A stretch of 64,000 nucleotides of DNA from NCBI RefSeq assembly GCF_024137865.1, contig NZ_CP099960.1, positions 868,001 through 932,000 of the forward strand. Direction: 5' to 3'. This DNA comes from Moraxella sp. FZFQ2102 (GTDB taxonomy: Bacteria > Pseudomonadota > Gammaproteobacteria > Pseudomonadales > Moraxellaceae). The notes below the pieces were generated by a model, which worked only from the letters and a program-made list of their open reading frames with translations, was not told the DNA's origin and did no database searches. The position numbers and the translations under genes were made by a program. Positions 36,373 through 46,700 of the stretch are shown one piece after another; within the stretch, counting starts at the first letter, position 1; the number at the start of each line of letters is the position of its first letter.

Positions 36373-38328
36373 ATGCAATTTAGCGATGTGCTACTTAGGC
36401 TAATTCCCTTCACTTCCAGCAAAGATGGCGAAACCGTATTTTTTAGCAATATGCAAGGTGGTGACTGGATTATTACAGTATTCATCTTGATGCTATGGTG
36501 CATCTTTGGTTACTTATTTCTAAATAGAAAGTTTAAGAAAGATAAGAAAATTTTGACTCAGTTGACAAGTGATTTGAAGTCAATTGACCAAAATAGCAAT
36601 CATTCTGAGCTGATTGAACTAATTTCCGACAAAACTCGCGATACTGATGCTTGGTATGCTTGGAATGACTTTAAAAAGAATCTAATCCAGTCAAACGACC
36701 AAGGGCAGATTTCTTATTACCGCATTTACGACAGTAAGGCTTTTTTCAACCAACAGTCATTGCTTGGCTATATCGGAAAATCTCTATTTAATTCCGGTTC
36801 ATCATTTTTGCTCAGCATTGGTTTGTTGGGTACTTTCTTTGGCTTATTCTACGGTCTAATTCAATTAAATCTAGATAATGCAGATACACTGCAAGACTCG
36901 ATGCGCATTCTAATCAATGCTTCGGGTGCAAAGTTCTCATCATCGATTTGGGGACTTGGTCTAGCCACGCTTTACTCATTTCTGGAAAAAGGCATATTGA
37001 ATCGCACTTCAAAAGCGATTGCCGACATTCAATTTATCCTAAATGATCGCTTTCCACTACTGATTGCCGAACAATTGCATCAGTCGTCGCTGGATGTGCA
37101 AAATATATCCAAAGAAACTCAGTATTCGATATTGGATGTTAATAAAAGAATTCTACAAATACAACAAGATAGCTACGGGATATTAAATACCCTTTCTTAC
37201 GACATTGGTATGGCTGTGGGCAGCCAAATATCTAGCACCATTATTGAGGGTATGAAAGGCGCTATGCAGGAATTGGTTGATAATGTTGGTGGAAGCAAAG
37301 AAGACACCCTGCATCATGCACTAACTGAACTTAAATCTGGTGTGGGCGGTGACTTTTCTCAAAAGTTAGAAAAAGTTTTAAGTAATTTTATGGATGAAAT
37401 TAAAAAATCTACAGGAAGCGATGTAGAAAATCTCCAAACCCAAATTGAGTCGATTAGTGGATTGGTGAGCACTCTTACAACGCAAATCAGTACGCAAACC
37501 ACCAAACTTGATAATTTTATCAAATTACTAGATGGTAAAATTCAGACCATTACCGATAACACACAAGCTTCCAAGGATGCGATCTCTGAGGCTGCGGTAA
37601 ATGCTGGACAGACAGTTGCCAATGCTGCAAAGCCTATTGTTCATATCGTTGGAGATTTTAAGGAATTTGCAGACAAGCTATCAAGCATCAAAGAGCAAGT
37701 TGAGTCATTTGAAAGATCAACACTATCTCTGAAAACTGCTTCTGCGAACACTGTAGAATCAACAAATAAGTTTGACACAAGCATAGGTACCCTAAACAGT
37801 GCCAGCAGTACTATGCGGAGCGCAGTAAAATCATTTGGGACGAATCTTGATAAATTACAAGAACTCCCAACAAAACTTAATGAAATCACCATCAAAGCTG
37901 GCGAGATATCAAACGAATCAGAAAAAACTTATAAAGATTTGGCAACGGCTTTTGGTGATTTGACAGAGGTCAATCAGCAAAGCGTAAATTCATTGAAAAA
38001 AGACCTAGCAGCATATCAACAGACAACCGAAGGTTTCATCAAGCAAATACTTGACGAGGCGAAAGCTGAAACGACGGGAGTGTTAGATGCAATGTCGGCA
38101 GGTGTTACAGCTTACAAAGGATCTAGTGACGCACATATTGCCAGCAACCTTGAAGCCCAAAGAAAAGAAATGGAAAAATACATCGAAAAAGCAAATGAGT
38201 TGCTCAAAACCACAATTTCCAATTATGATAAACAGTTGGAAGTATTTGTAAACGGACTTAGCTCTGCCACTGCAGAACTAAGTGAATCTATGGAAATGTT
38301 AAGTTCAAAATTAAACAGAGGTAAATAA
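36373..38328 (+). CDS. zorA: Zorya defence protein ZorA, MotA-like motor with long tail
   Basis: The 651-residue inner-membrane protein has a first membrane helix (GGDWIITVFILMLWCIFGYLFL, about 28-49) and a MotA-like pair (FLLSIGLLGTFFGLFYGLIQL and FSSSIWGLGLATLYSFLEK, about 145-210). The rest, about 430 residues, is a helical tail with repeated ANTVESTNKFD-like Ser/Thr heptads. ZorA5B2 forms a proton-driven motor with a long cytoplasmic tail that senses phage attack. The start is ATG 36373; an in-frame GTG lies at 36364. It is followed two bases later by zorB. Length and topology match the family. Confidence 0.92.
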   Translation: MQFSDVLLRLIPFTSSKDGETVFFSNMQGGDWIITVFILMLWCIFGYLFLNRKFKKDKKILTQLTSDLKSIDQNSNHSELIELISDKTRDTDAWYAWNDFKKNLIQSNDQGQISYYRIYDSKAFFNQQSLLGYIGKSLFNSGSSFLLSIGLLGTFFGLFYGLIQLNLDNADTLQDSMRILINASGAKFSSSIWGLGLATLYSFLEKGILNRTSKAIADIQFILNDRFPLLIAEQLHQSSLDVQNISKETQYSILDVNKRILQIQQDSYGILNTLSYDIGMAVGSQISSTIIEGMKGAMQELVDNVGGSKEDTLHHALTELKSGVGGDFSQKLEKVLSNFMDEIKKSTGSDVENLQTQIESISGLVSTLTTQISTQTTKLDNFIKLLDGKIQTITDNTQASKDAISEAAVNAGQTVANAAKPIVHIVGDFKEFADKLSSIKEQVESFERSTLSLKTASANTVESTNKFDTSIGTLNSASSTMRSAVKSFGTNLDKLQELPTKLNEITIKAGEISNESEKTYKDLATAFGDLTEVNQQSVNSLKKDLAAYQQTTEGFIKQILDEAKAETTGVLDAMSAGVTAYKGSSDAHIASNLEAQRKEMEKYIEKANELLKTTISNYDKQLEVFVNGLSSATAELSESMEMLSSKLNRGK

Positions 38329-38330
38329 TA

Positions 38331-39017
38331 ATGCGACGCACCCCAATGGAGCAGAACAATCAGTCGCATGATGAGGGTCATTATTGGATTTCCATCTCAG
38401 ATCTGATGACTTCACTACTGTTTATTTTTGTTATTATTTTGGCTTATACGATTTATTCCTTTAGTGCCAAATCAGAGGCTTTTGAGGAGAATTTCAATAA
38501 CCGTAGCGAGATGCTAGTCAGTCTACAGGAAAACCTCAAGCATAAGAATATCAATGTGGATATTGACCCAAAAAATGGCAATATGCGCATCAAATCCGAT
38601 ACTTTTTTTGCTGTTGGTTCAGCTGAGCTGAACGAGCAAGGCAGACAGACGATTACGAGCATTGCGGCTGAAATCAAACAGGAAATGTCCAAACCGAAAT
38701 ACCAGCAAGCGATTGATACAATCTTTATCGAAGGTCACACGGACAATGCACCACTGAATAACAGCTTCGGCGCTGGTAGACGCTGGACAAATATGGAGCT
38801 ATCAGCACAGCGAGCCATTAACACATATACCACAATGGATGAAGGCGCACAAATTTCGATGATGAAAAATAAAAATGGTCAACATCTATTCTCGTATAGC
38901 GGTTATGCTGATCAACGCCCCGTGGTGGATAATACCACCGAACAAGGGCGCGCCAAGAATCGACGCATTGAGATTTTCTTTGCCCTAAATAGCCCTCAAG
39001 CCCATTTGACCCAGTAG
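38331..39017 (+). CDS. zorB: Zorya defence protein ZorB, MotB/OmpA-like stator
   Basis: The 228-residue protein has a short cytoplasmic start, one membrane helix (LMTSLLFIFVIILAYTIYSF, about 25-44) preceded by Asp24 in ISDLMTS, the position of the proton-relaying aspartate of MotB-like proteins, and a periplasmic OmpA peptidoglycan-binding domain (TIFIEGHTDNAPL, MELSAQRAINTY, GRAKNRRIEIFFAL). It anchors the ZorA motor to the cell wall. AGAGGT precedes the ATG, and the gene is tightly packed between zorA and zorC. Confidence 0.92.
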   Translation: MRRTPMEQNNQSHDEGHYWISISDLMTSLLFIFVIILAYTIYSFSAKSEAFEENFNNRSEMLVSLQENLKHKNINVDIDPKNGNMRIKSDTFFAVGSAELNEQGRQTITSIAAEIKQEMSKPKYQQAIDTIFIEGHTDNAPLNNSFGAGRRWTNMELSAQRAINTYTTMDEGAQISMMKNKNGQHLFSYSGYADQRPVVDNTTEQGRAKNRRIEIFFALNSPQAHLTQ

Positions 39018-39024
39018 GTGAGCG

Positions 39025-40494
39025 ATGAAAATTAAATTTCAGCTACCTGACTTCAGTCAATTCCCAAGTGCCGAACTGGATGCATCACTAACCAAATCCA
39101 GTGAAATATTTCGCAACATTGGAATGGGCAAAGAAGCTGGGCAAGAGTACGAAGCCATCAAACAACGCTTGATTTTATTCGCAATATATCAAGAAACTGA
39201 GTTTCGAATCGATAAACCTGCCGATGCGTATCGCGTGTTTTCTGTCCTGATTCAAGAATCCGCACCTGATGATGTGCTTGATATGCTTCTTCAAGAGAAT
39301 GGCTTTTATCATCTACTCCAGAGCATTATCCCAAACATTAACGAATCAAACTGGGAGTTAATTTGCAAGAAGCTATTAACACTGTATTATAGTAGATATT
39401 ATGATTTGAATCAGTTGCCTTCAGAAAGTCGAGAGGTATTTGATAACCTATTGCAGGATCTGATGGATGAGTATGATGGCAAAAATCGCATGGTACTACA
39501 AGCCATACCAAGAGTTAAACCTATTTTACAAAGCGCAAAATACATACTTAAAAGCTATCCCAAAGGAACTGAACTTCGGGACATATACGATGATTTGTTT
39601 TTGTTGTCTCATTTTGAGATATGGGAAGCGCTACAAATTGCTTACTTTATTGAGCGCGCAAAGACATGGCATGCAAATCAGTATGATGAATCTGTTAAAT
39701 TAATATTAAAAGAAGTTTTAATTCATAAGGATAAAAGTATCGGTGGGCCACGCTCACTACTCGAAGAGGTGGCATATATTATGCTATCAAAATGTCATGT
39801 CATCGGCAGAATTAGTGACGAATGGCTTGAGTGGTTGCGAGAACATATTGGTGATCCGCGCCTGTCCAGAAATGAAAACGCATGGCTTCGTATCGATGCT
39901 TCCCTATATCGTTGGGTGCGTGGATTATTATCACAACAGGATGTTAAAGAATTCTTAACCATCATGACAGATGGCAATAATGATGAAATTTATCAATATC
40001 GTCAGCAATTTTGGATGCAATATGTCAATCGTGTGCAGTTTTCGAAGGTAATGCTTGGTCAGGATGCTCAGGCTGAAGTGAGAAAAACCCGGCCAGAACT
40101 GTTTAAGCGCATGAAAAACAACCGAGAGATTTACAGTGATCTTAATGAAAAGAAGAGATCATGCATCTATATGGACTTTGGGGATTTTTGTGTTATTGAA
40201 GGCACGCACAATGCTATGGTTCGATTCTATAGGGAGTCACCCATTAATCTCACCAGGGAATCATATGAATACCAGGATTTCTATAGCACAAAGAAAGCTG
40301 ACAACGCTATAATCCGTGAGGAGCCTCATCATCGTTCGCATAGATACCATTGGCAAAATAAGCTTAGAAACTATCTTTCTAATGAATTTAGGCTACATGT
40401 ATCGCTTGACAAAATTTTCTTGCCAGATCTGAGTGCAGGAGCAAGAGAGCGAATTAAACAAGATTTATACTTAAGTGGCCAATCAATTGATTAA
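39025..40494 (+). CDS. zorC: Zorya defence protein ZorC (EH-signature family)
   Basis: The 489-residue, mostly helical soluble protein lies between zorB and zorD with 7- and 14-base gaps. Features include SREVFDNLLQDLMDEYDGKNRM, a C-terminal KKRSCIYMDFGDFCVIEGTHNAMVRFYRESP segment and HRYHWQNKLRNYLSNEFRL, consistent with the EH-signature domain that defines ZorC. ZorC is known to bind DNA and act with ZorD downstream of the motor in type I Zorya. AGGTGAG is a strong ribosome site. The identification leans on operon order together with those segments. Confidence 0.85.
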   Translation: MKIKFQLPDFSQFPSAELDASLTKSSEIFRNIGMGKEAGQEYEAIKQRLILFAIYQETEFRIDKPADAYRVFSVLIQESAPDDVLDMLLQENGFYHLLQSIIPNINESNWELICKKLLTLYYSRYYDLNQLPSESREVFDNLLQDLMDEYDGKNRMVLQAIPRVKPILQSAKYILKSYPKGTELRDIYDDLFLLSHFEIWEALQIAYFIERAKTWHANQYDESVKLILKEVLIHKDKSIGGPRSLLEEVAYIMLSKCHVIGRISDEWLEWLREHIGDPRLSRNENAWLRIDASLYRWVRGLLSQQDVKEFLTIMTDGNNDEIYQYRQQFWMQYVNRVQFSKVMLGQDAQAEVRKTRPELFKRMKNNREIYSDLNEKKRSCIYMDFGDFCVIEGTHNAMVRFYRESPINLTRESYEYQDFYSTKKADNAIIREEPHHRSHRYHWQNKLRNYLSNEFRLHVSLDKIFLPDLSAGARERIKQDLYLSGQSID

Positions 40495-40508
40495 CTAGGG
40501 TGTTAGCA

Positions 40509-43500
40509 ATGTTAAAACTCAAACTGACGGGTGATTTTCAAAAATCAATCGCTGAACAATTGGAGCTAGATGGTCTTGGTAGCATCAAGGATGGATACCT
40601 GTTGGTGTCAGATAAGGATGTTTATCAACTTAGCACTGCTGAATTGGGGCAATTGGACGCACCTGATTACTTTGCAGGCACACTAACCGTAACGCTAGTT
40701 GGTAGAGGTGGATGCCGAATTGGGTTTGATGATGAGTTTGCCAGAGCGATCAGTGCATACTCCCATGACGGCTGCATACTTCGATATGATGGCCTCGATT
40801 ACATTTTGCCCTATGATATGTTTTGCGTGCTTTGCAAAGTTCATGACTTCATTGAAACACAAAACAGCTCAATTATGTTTGAAATCATTGAGCTAATCCG
40901 TTCTTTTGAGAGTGGGCGTATTAGACTGGTCGGCTGGAACAACAGTGAAACGATTATTGCAGTTCCTAAGATTAAAATCGATATTCAAATTGGGCAGGGT
41001 GGCAGTTCACGAGTGAAGCCTTATCTAGAAGGTGTATCAGAGCATGAGCAAAAGGAGCGTCTACACGCCATCTTGGAGGCCAAAGACACCGAGAGCATTT
41101 TAGAAGTTCGCCAGACCGAAAATGGGCAAACCCGAGTGCGCCATGTTATACATAGCAAAGAACTCGAAGCTTATAAGCGCATCTTTGAAGTTGGTACATT
41201 AAGCCCTAGCGATACCGAAAAATTTCTACGCAATCCTACTGCCTTTATTTTAGATGGCGATGAAAGCGTAGATGATGTCGCAATCAATTTTGACAGCTAT
41301 CGAATTCTGGGGATGGATAAGCCGTATCATGGGTACTTTGGCTCAAATCCCCTAGACTCCCCTATTGCGGAGGCATTGAAGCAAGATGGGGGTGTGGAAG
41401 CTGTTAAGAGTGCCATCAGAGGATTTTGCAACAACAAACCACTTGAAGAAATTGAAAAAATAAAAGACGGTCTTTGGAAGGCAATAGAGAATCGCAACCC
41501 AAGCTATGAGCTTGAGCCAGGCAATATTATCCCGAATTCAAAATTTCATCAGGCGTTAGAATTCCTTAAAAAGATTATCAAGAAAGCAAAAGAACAAGTA
41601 GAACAAGTAGGAGGACCTGTCCGAGATGATCCGCCTGGCACAAAAATTGTCATCAGTATTGCGCCTAACGATGAGATAAGCGTACAAGCTGTTACTAGTC
41701 ATCTAAAAACTCTCGACAAGATCAGAGTGGATGATTTGGAAATGGGACAGTTGTTTGATGACTTTAAATCAGGCTTTCATCCAAAATCTTATCAAATCCA
41801 AGGTGTGAATTGGCTTGTTGATTTGCATAGAAACCGCTTTCATGGCGGCATCTTAGCTGATGACATGGGTCTGGGTAAAACATTTCAGCTGATTGCTTTT
41901 ATCACATACTTGATTAATCGTAGCGATGATTTTGAAGGCAAGCGAATTCTAATCGTTACCCCAAAAGCGCTTTTAGATAACTGGAATAATGAATTTGAAA
42001 AGTTTTTAAAACCAGAAGTGCTGGAGAATGTCGCTATTCGGGTACTGCGCGGCCGAGATTTATCCAGAATTAAGAAGTCAGAAACGGAAGGTCAAGGTCA
42101 CTATAACACCTTTGATGTTAAGCAATTTTTAAGCAGTCCATTGAATATTTTGCTGCTTTCTTATGAGACACTTTCTAATTATCAGTTTGCTTTTGCTGAT
42201 CCGCAATTTAATTGGGGCTGTATCATCTATGATGAGGCACATAAGATTAAAAACCCAAATGCTCAAACTTCTCAGGCTGCTCGTGCAATCAGTAGTTTGT
42301 GTCCATTTAATGTCTTACTTACAGGTACACCAATTGAGAATGAATTAAGAGATTTGTGGGCATTATTCGATGTTTTTGCACCCGAACATTTTGGTAGTTG
42401 GAAGACATTTAAAGACTCCTATGTCAAAAATCAAAAAAACGATCCATCTACAGAAGATCGGCTGCGTACACACGCATCAAAATACCTACTTCGTCGACTA
42501 AAGAAAGATTATCTAAAAGAACTTCCAAATAAGCATGAAATTGAGCATACTGTGACCCTGACTGAGCCAGAAATTAAAGACTATCTAGAGCTCAGAGACA
42601 TGGATGAACCCACCTTAACTCGACTACATAAATTAAAAATGTTCTCACTTGTTGGAAAGACACTTAGCCCTGAAGATATTTGCAACTTTAGCAAATTTAA
42701 AAAACTAACTGAGCTTTTAGATGATATTCAACAAAAACAAGAGAAGGTTCTCATCTTTATTGTAAGAAAAGAAGCGCAAAATATATTAAAACATGCTATT
42801 CATAAGCGCTACGGTATTGAGGTAAATATCGTCAATGGTGAAACTACGAATACTCAGCATTTAATCGATCGCTTCCAATCCAAAGAAGGATTTGGAGTAA
42901 TCATCTTATCAACCGTTGCTGCCGGCGTAGGATTAACCATCACAGCGGCTAACCATGTATTTCATTATGAACGCTGGTGGAATGCCTCTAAGGAGGATCA
43001 GGCCAGTGATCGTGCTTATAGAATTGGACAGGCAAAAGATGTGTATATTCACTATTTGCTGACTGATATCCCAAAACAGGGAGGGCAAACCATCACCACT
43101 TTGGACATGGCCATTCATGAACTAATTAGCAATAAGAGAGACACTGCAGGGTTCTTAATCCCTCCAAAAAATATTACGACTGACGAGGTTGTTAACGGAA
43201 CAGGCTTGGGAACATTTGAGTCCATACTAAAGCAGCTTGATTGGAAAGAATTTGAGCAGCTTGTATTGGAACTCTATCAAGCTCAAGGATATCAAGGCAA
43301 ACTAACCCCTATTGGTGATGAAGACTATGGTGCTGATGTTATCGTGCAGCAAGGAGATGTTAGAATTGCTGTGCAGTGCAAGCATAGCTCAAAGGGTAGA
43401 ATTCAGGATGATATGGCCATACGAGGTTTGGTACAGCAATCTAGGACAGTTTGGAACGTAAATAAGCTTGTTGCTGTCACCAATACAGAATTTAGCCGTA

Positions 43501-43616
43501 CAGCAAAACAGGCTGCCGAAGAACACGGGGTTGAGCTTATTGAAGGTTTGGAGTTGATAAAGCTTATCAGGGAATATAAAGATCGGATTCCAGTGTTGCA
43601 AGCGGAGGGTCTGTAG
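40509..43616 (+). CDS. zorD: Zorya defence protein ZorD, SNF2 helicase with Mrr-like nuclease
   Basis: The 1035-residue effector has an N-terminal region (about 1-400, DUF3670-like), then the SNF2 motor: Walker A GGILADDMGLGKTFQL (about 448-463), IYDEAHKIKN, LLTGTPIENELRDLWALFD and the second lobe ending ASDRAYRIGQAKDV. The last 115 residues form an Mrr-type restriction domain: FEQLVLELYQAQGYQGKLTP, then D and QxK in DYGADVIVQQGDVRIAVQCKHS. ZorD degrades or blocks invading DNA once the ZorAB motor signals. The start ATG 40509 is preferred over GTG 40500. Confidence 0.92.
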   Translation: MLKLKLTGDFQKSIAEQLELDGLGSIKDGYLLVSDKDVYQLSTAELGQLDAPDYFAGTLTVTLVGRGGCRIGFDDEFARAISAYSHDGCILRYDGLDYILPYDMFCVLCKVHDFIETQNSSIMFEIIELIRSFESGRIRLVGWNNSETIIAVPKIKIDIQIGQGGSSRVKPYLEGVSEHEQKERLHAILEAKDTESILEVRQTENGQTRVRHVIHSKELEAYKRIFEVGTLSPSDTEKFLRNPTAFILDGDESVDDVAINFDSYRILGMDKPYHGYFGSNPLDSPIAEALKQDGGVEAVKSAIRGFCNNKPLEEIEKIKDGLWKAIENRNPSYELEPGNIIPNSKFHQALEFLKKIIKKAKEQVEQVGGPVRDDPPGTKIVISIAPNDEISVQAVTSHLKTLDKIRVDDLEMGQLFDDFKSGFHPKSYQIQGVNWLVDLHRNRFHGGILADDMGLGKTFQLIAFITYLINRSDDFEGKRILIVTPKALLDNWNNEFEKFLKPEVLENVAIRVLRGRDLSRIKKSETEGQGHYNTFDVKQFLSSPLNILLLSYETLSNYQFAFADPQFNWGCIIYDEAHKIKNPNAQTSQAARAISSLCPFNVLLTGTPIENELRDLWALFDVFAPEHFGSWKTFKDSYVKNQKNDPSTEDRLRTHASKYLLRRLKKDYLKELPNKHEIEHTVTLTEPEIKDYLELRDMDEPTLTRLHKLKMFSLVGKTLSPEDICNFSKFKKLTELLDDIQQKQEKVLIFIVRKEAQNILKHAIHKRYGIEVNIVNGETTNTQHLIDRFQSKEGFGVIILSTVAAGVGLTITAANHVFHYERWWNASKEDQASDRAYRIGQAKDVYIHYLLTDIPKQGGQTITTLDMAIHELISNKRDTAGFLIPPKNITTDEVVNGTGLGTFESILKQLDWKEFEQLVLELYQAQGYQGKLTPIGDEDYGADVIVQQGDVRIAVQCKHSSKGRIQDDMAIRGLVQQSRTVWNVNKLVAVTNTEFSRTAKQAAEEHGVELIEGLELIKLIREYKDRIPVLQAEGL

Positions 43617-43778
43617 TGAAAAGCATCAATCTCCTATAGAGGTTAGAATGGTTAGTAGAACATCCTACTAACCATTATCCAGTTTGCCATGTTAAATATA
43701 TCTTGGTTTTGATTTTTATTTCTTCAGTGATACTGATGCGTTTTTCACAATATTTAAGTGTTAATTTATTAATTTTTT

Positions 43779-46700
43779 ATGAATAATTTTTATCTAACAC
43801 GCCAACTGCACGAACAAGACAATAAAGAACGATTGATTGAACAAAATCAACTCTTAACCGCTGAACACAAACTCATTATTGTACTGGCGGAACCGGGGGC
43901 TGGGAAAACGTGTTTATTGGATGATTTAGCCAATCAAGCAGGTGTTCAAAAACATACAGCAAAAGCTTTTGCGTATAGCAAACATGTCAATGAAACCGAT
44001 ACATTGATTATTGATGGCTTTGACGAATGGGCAAATAATCAAAATCATGATATTTATGAATTACTTGCCAAAATCCAAGATTGTCAACCTGAAAAAATCA
44101 TCTTATCTAGTCGTTCTGGCGAATGGTTGGCACAACACACACAGGCTTGTCAAGAGATACTTGGACGAGACAAAACTACTTACAAAAAAAATTATAGAAC
44201 AACATACTAATAATTTTAAAAAAATATTAACACTACATTCTGCGAATTATCTTTCTGAAGATTGCATAGAAATATTGAAAAAATATATTTCTGATAGTGA
44301 AGAAATTCTTAAAAAAAATACATCCAAAGAAATATTGGATAAGCATATAAATATTTGCACAAAGACATTAAATCAACATGATGATATTTTTTCCCACATG
44401 ATAACTTACAAAAAAATTCTAGAACAGCATGTTGATATTTGCAGAAAAATGCAGATACCCGAAATCCAAATCTTCTATTTATCTGCATTTGTGGAAACCG
44501 AGCAGGCACAAATTTTCCAACATCTTCACGCAGAACACGATTTCAAACAATTTTTACAGGCAACCAAACGCATTGAATTAAGTCCATTATTAGGCAACCC
44601 TTTGTTTTTCAAATTATTTGCTAATGCTTATGCTGAACAAAATGGGCAATTTACAACTAAACGTGCCGCATTTGAAAGTGCCATGAATTATTTGGCGAAA
44701 GAAGAAAATCTGAACTACAGCAACACATTGCCATATAAGGAAAAATTGGCATTAATAGAAAATTTATTCGCAAAATTATTGTTGTCAGGTTCTGAAGGTG
44801 TGGCATTATCGGATAAAGCAGAAACTAAATTGTTTCCGCGTATTGAAACGATTGTTGATAATCCTGATATTCGGCAAATTTTGCATACCCGTTTTTTTCA
44901 AACAGCTGATGAAACAGAACGCCACCGCCCAATTCATAGAATTGTTGTGGAATATTGTGCTGCCAAAAATTTGCTGGAACGAATCAATCAAAAAATCAAT
45001 CCATTACGTTTATCGCAATGCTTGTCAGTTATTGCACCCAATGGCGTGGTGCGTGAAGATTTACGCGGTTTGGTTGGCTGGTTGGCAGCATTGAGTGAAA
45101 GTCGTGAAATTCAAGAACAGCTTATTGAGTTAGACCCATACGCCGTGATTGCCAACGGTGAGCCATCTTTACTTTTGCCAACTTCCAAACGTAAACTATT
45201 GTCTAAATTACAACAACTTAATGATGAAAATTCTTATTTCCGTGGTAGCGATAGATGGTGTTCATTGAGTATATCTGGATTTTTTAACGAAGAAATAGTT
45301 GAAGAAGTAAAACAACTTTTATTGAAAAGTGAAGGCGATTTACAAGGATTATTGCTCGAATTATTGGTGGACACGCCAATTTTGTCTGCATTAGCTCAAC
45401 CTTTGCAAGACATTGTTCGCTATACCGATGATAAAAGAAAAGATTGGTACGTTCGCACACTAGCAGGAGAATTACTGTGTGAAATTCTCGACTATCCACA
45501 TAAAGATGAATGGCGGTTTTTACTAAAAGCTGGCGATACCCGATCGCTAAAAATTGCTGCCAATATAATGACAAATTTTCCCAACATTTTTCAGCCCACC
45601 GATTTTGAAGAATTATTACGTGAATGTGCCAAATTGTATCCTGCTGATAAATATGGGTTTCATCTAGTAATCGGCGAGCGTTATTTCATCCATGAATTCA
45701 TCGAAAGTTTGACCTTGCCAACAGTAGAATTTTTGTTAAATAAACTATCTGCTGATTTATCTTGCACTTGCAGTAAAAAAATACACGATTGCGATTGCCT
45801 ACATGGGATTAGCAATATTATCAGTATGTTGTTGGATAACTTTTTTGAGCATACACCTGAACCTTATAATCCTGAACAAATCTGGGATTGGCTAAAAAAT
45901 TTACATTTCTTGCGCAGAAGTCCAAGTAACAAAACGCTCTCTATGCAGATTTTGCAAGAAAACATCTCCTTGCGAAAAGAAATTTTAAGGTTGGCATTTG
46001 AGCAGGCTACGGAAGGAGAAGTTATTCACCAAATACGTTTGCAGAAATTTGATTGGTATGGGCACATTGGCTTACGTTTACAGCCGACAGATTATTGGTA
46101 TTTAGTAGATTTGGCTTTTGAAAAAGATAATGTTGAATTATGGCGATATTTTAGACAAATTCATGTTTATGATAAAGAAAATGAAAATAAAGAAAATCCT
46201 TTACGTCATCATATGCGACAACAAGCAATGCAGAAACCAAATTTTTTAACGGCTTGGTATTTGACAAAAGAAAGGAAGCAATATAAAGATAATTTCCAAG
46301 CAAAATACGAAAGAAGACAGCGGAGAAAGAATTCAAAAATTAAAAAGCGCAATATGCAGTATGCACTTGAAAATTATCAACAAATCAAGCATGGCCAAGA
46401 TTTGAAATTTTTAAAACATTTTGCTTATTTACTCTTACAAGACTTAAAACTTTTTAAGGAGAGTTTTGATAATGAGGAGTTGGTTAAAATGTCGCTCTTT
46501 AATAGCATCAATTTTATTGAGCAATATATTCCCAATCTTGATGAATTGATCGATTTAAAACGAAAATCTGAATTTTCAAATATTCAAACCGTTCTATATG
46601 CTGCAAGTTTAGAGATATTAAAACGAGAAAGAAATTTGAATCGCTTATCCAAAAAAGCATTAACAGCATTAAGAGTGCATTTAGATGTGCATTACTCTGA

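Noticed and set aside
36373..43616. Zorya type II or an ExbBD/Tol motor operon
   Set aside because: There is no ZorE-type HNH gene, and the last gene is a SNF2 helicase with Mrr-like end, as in type I.
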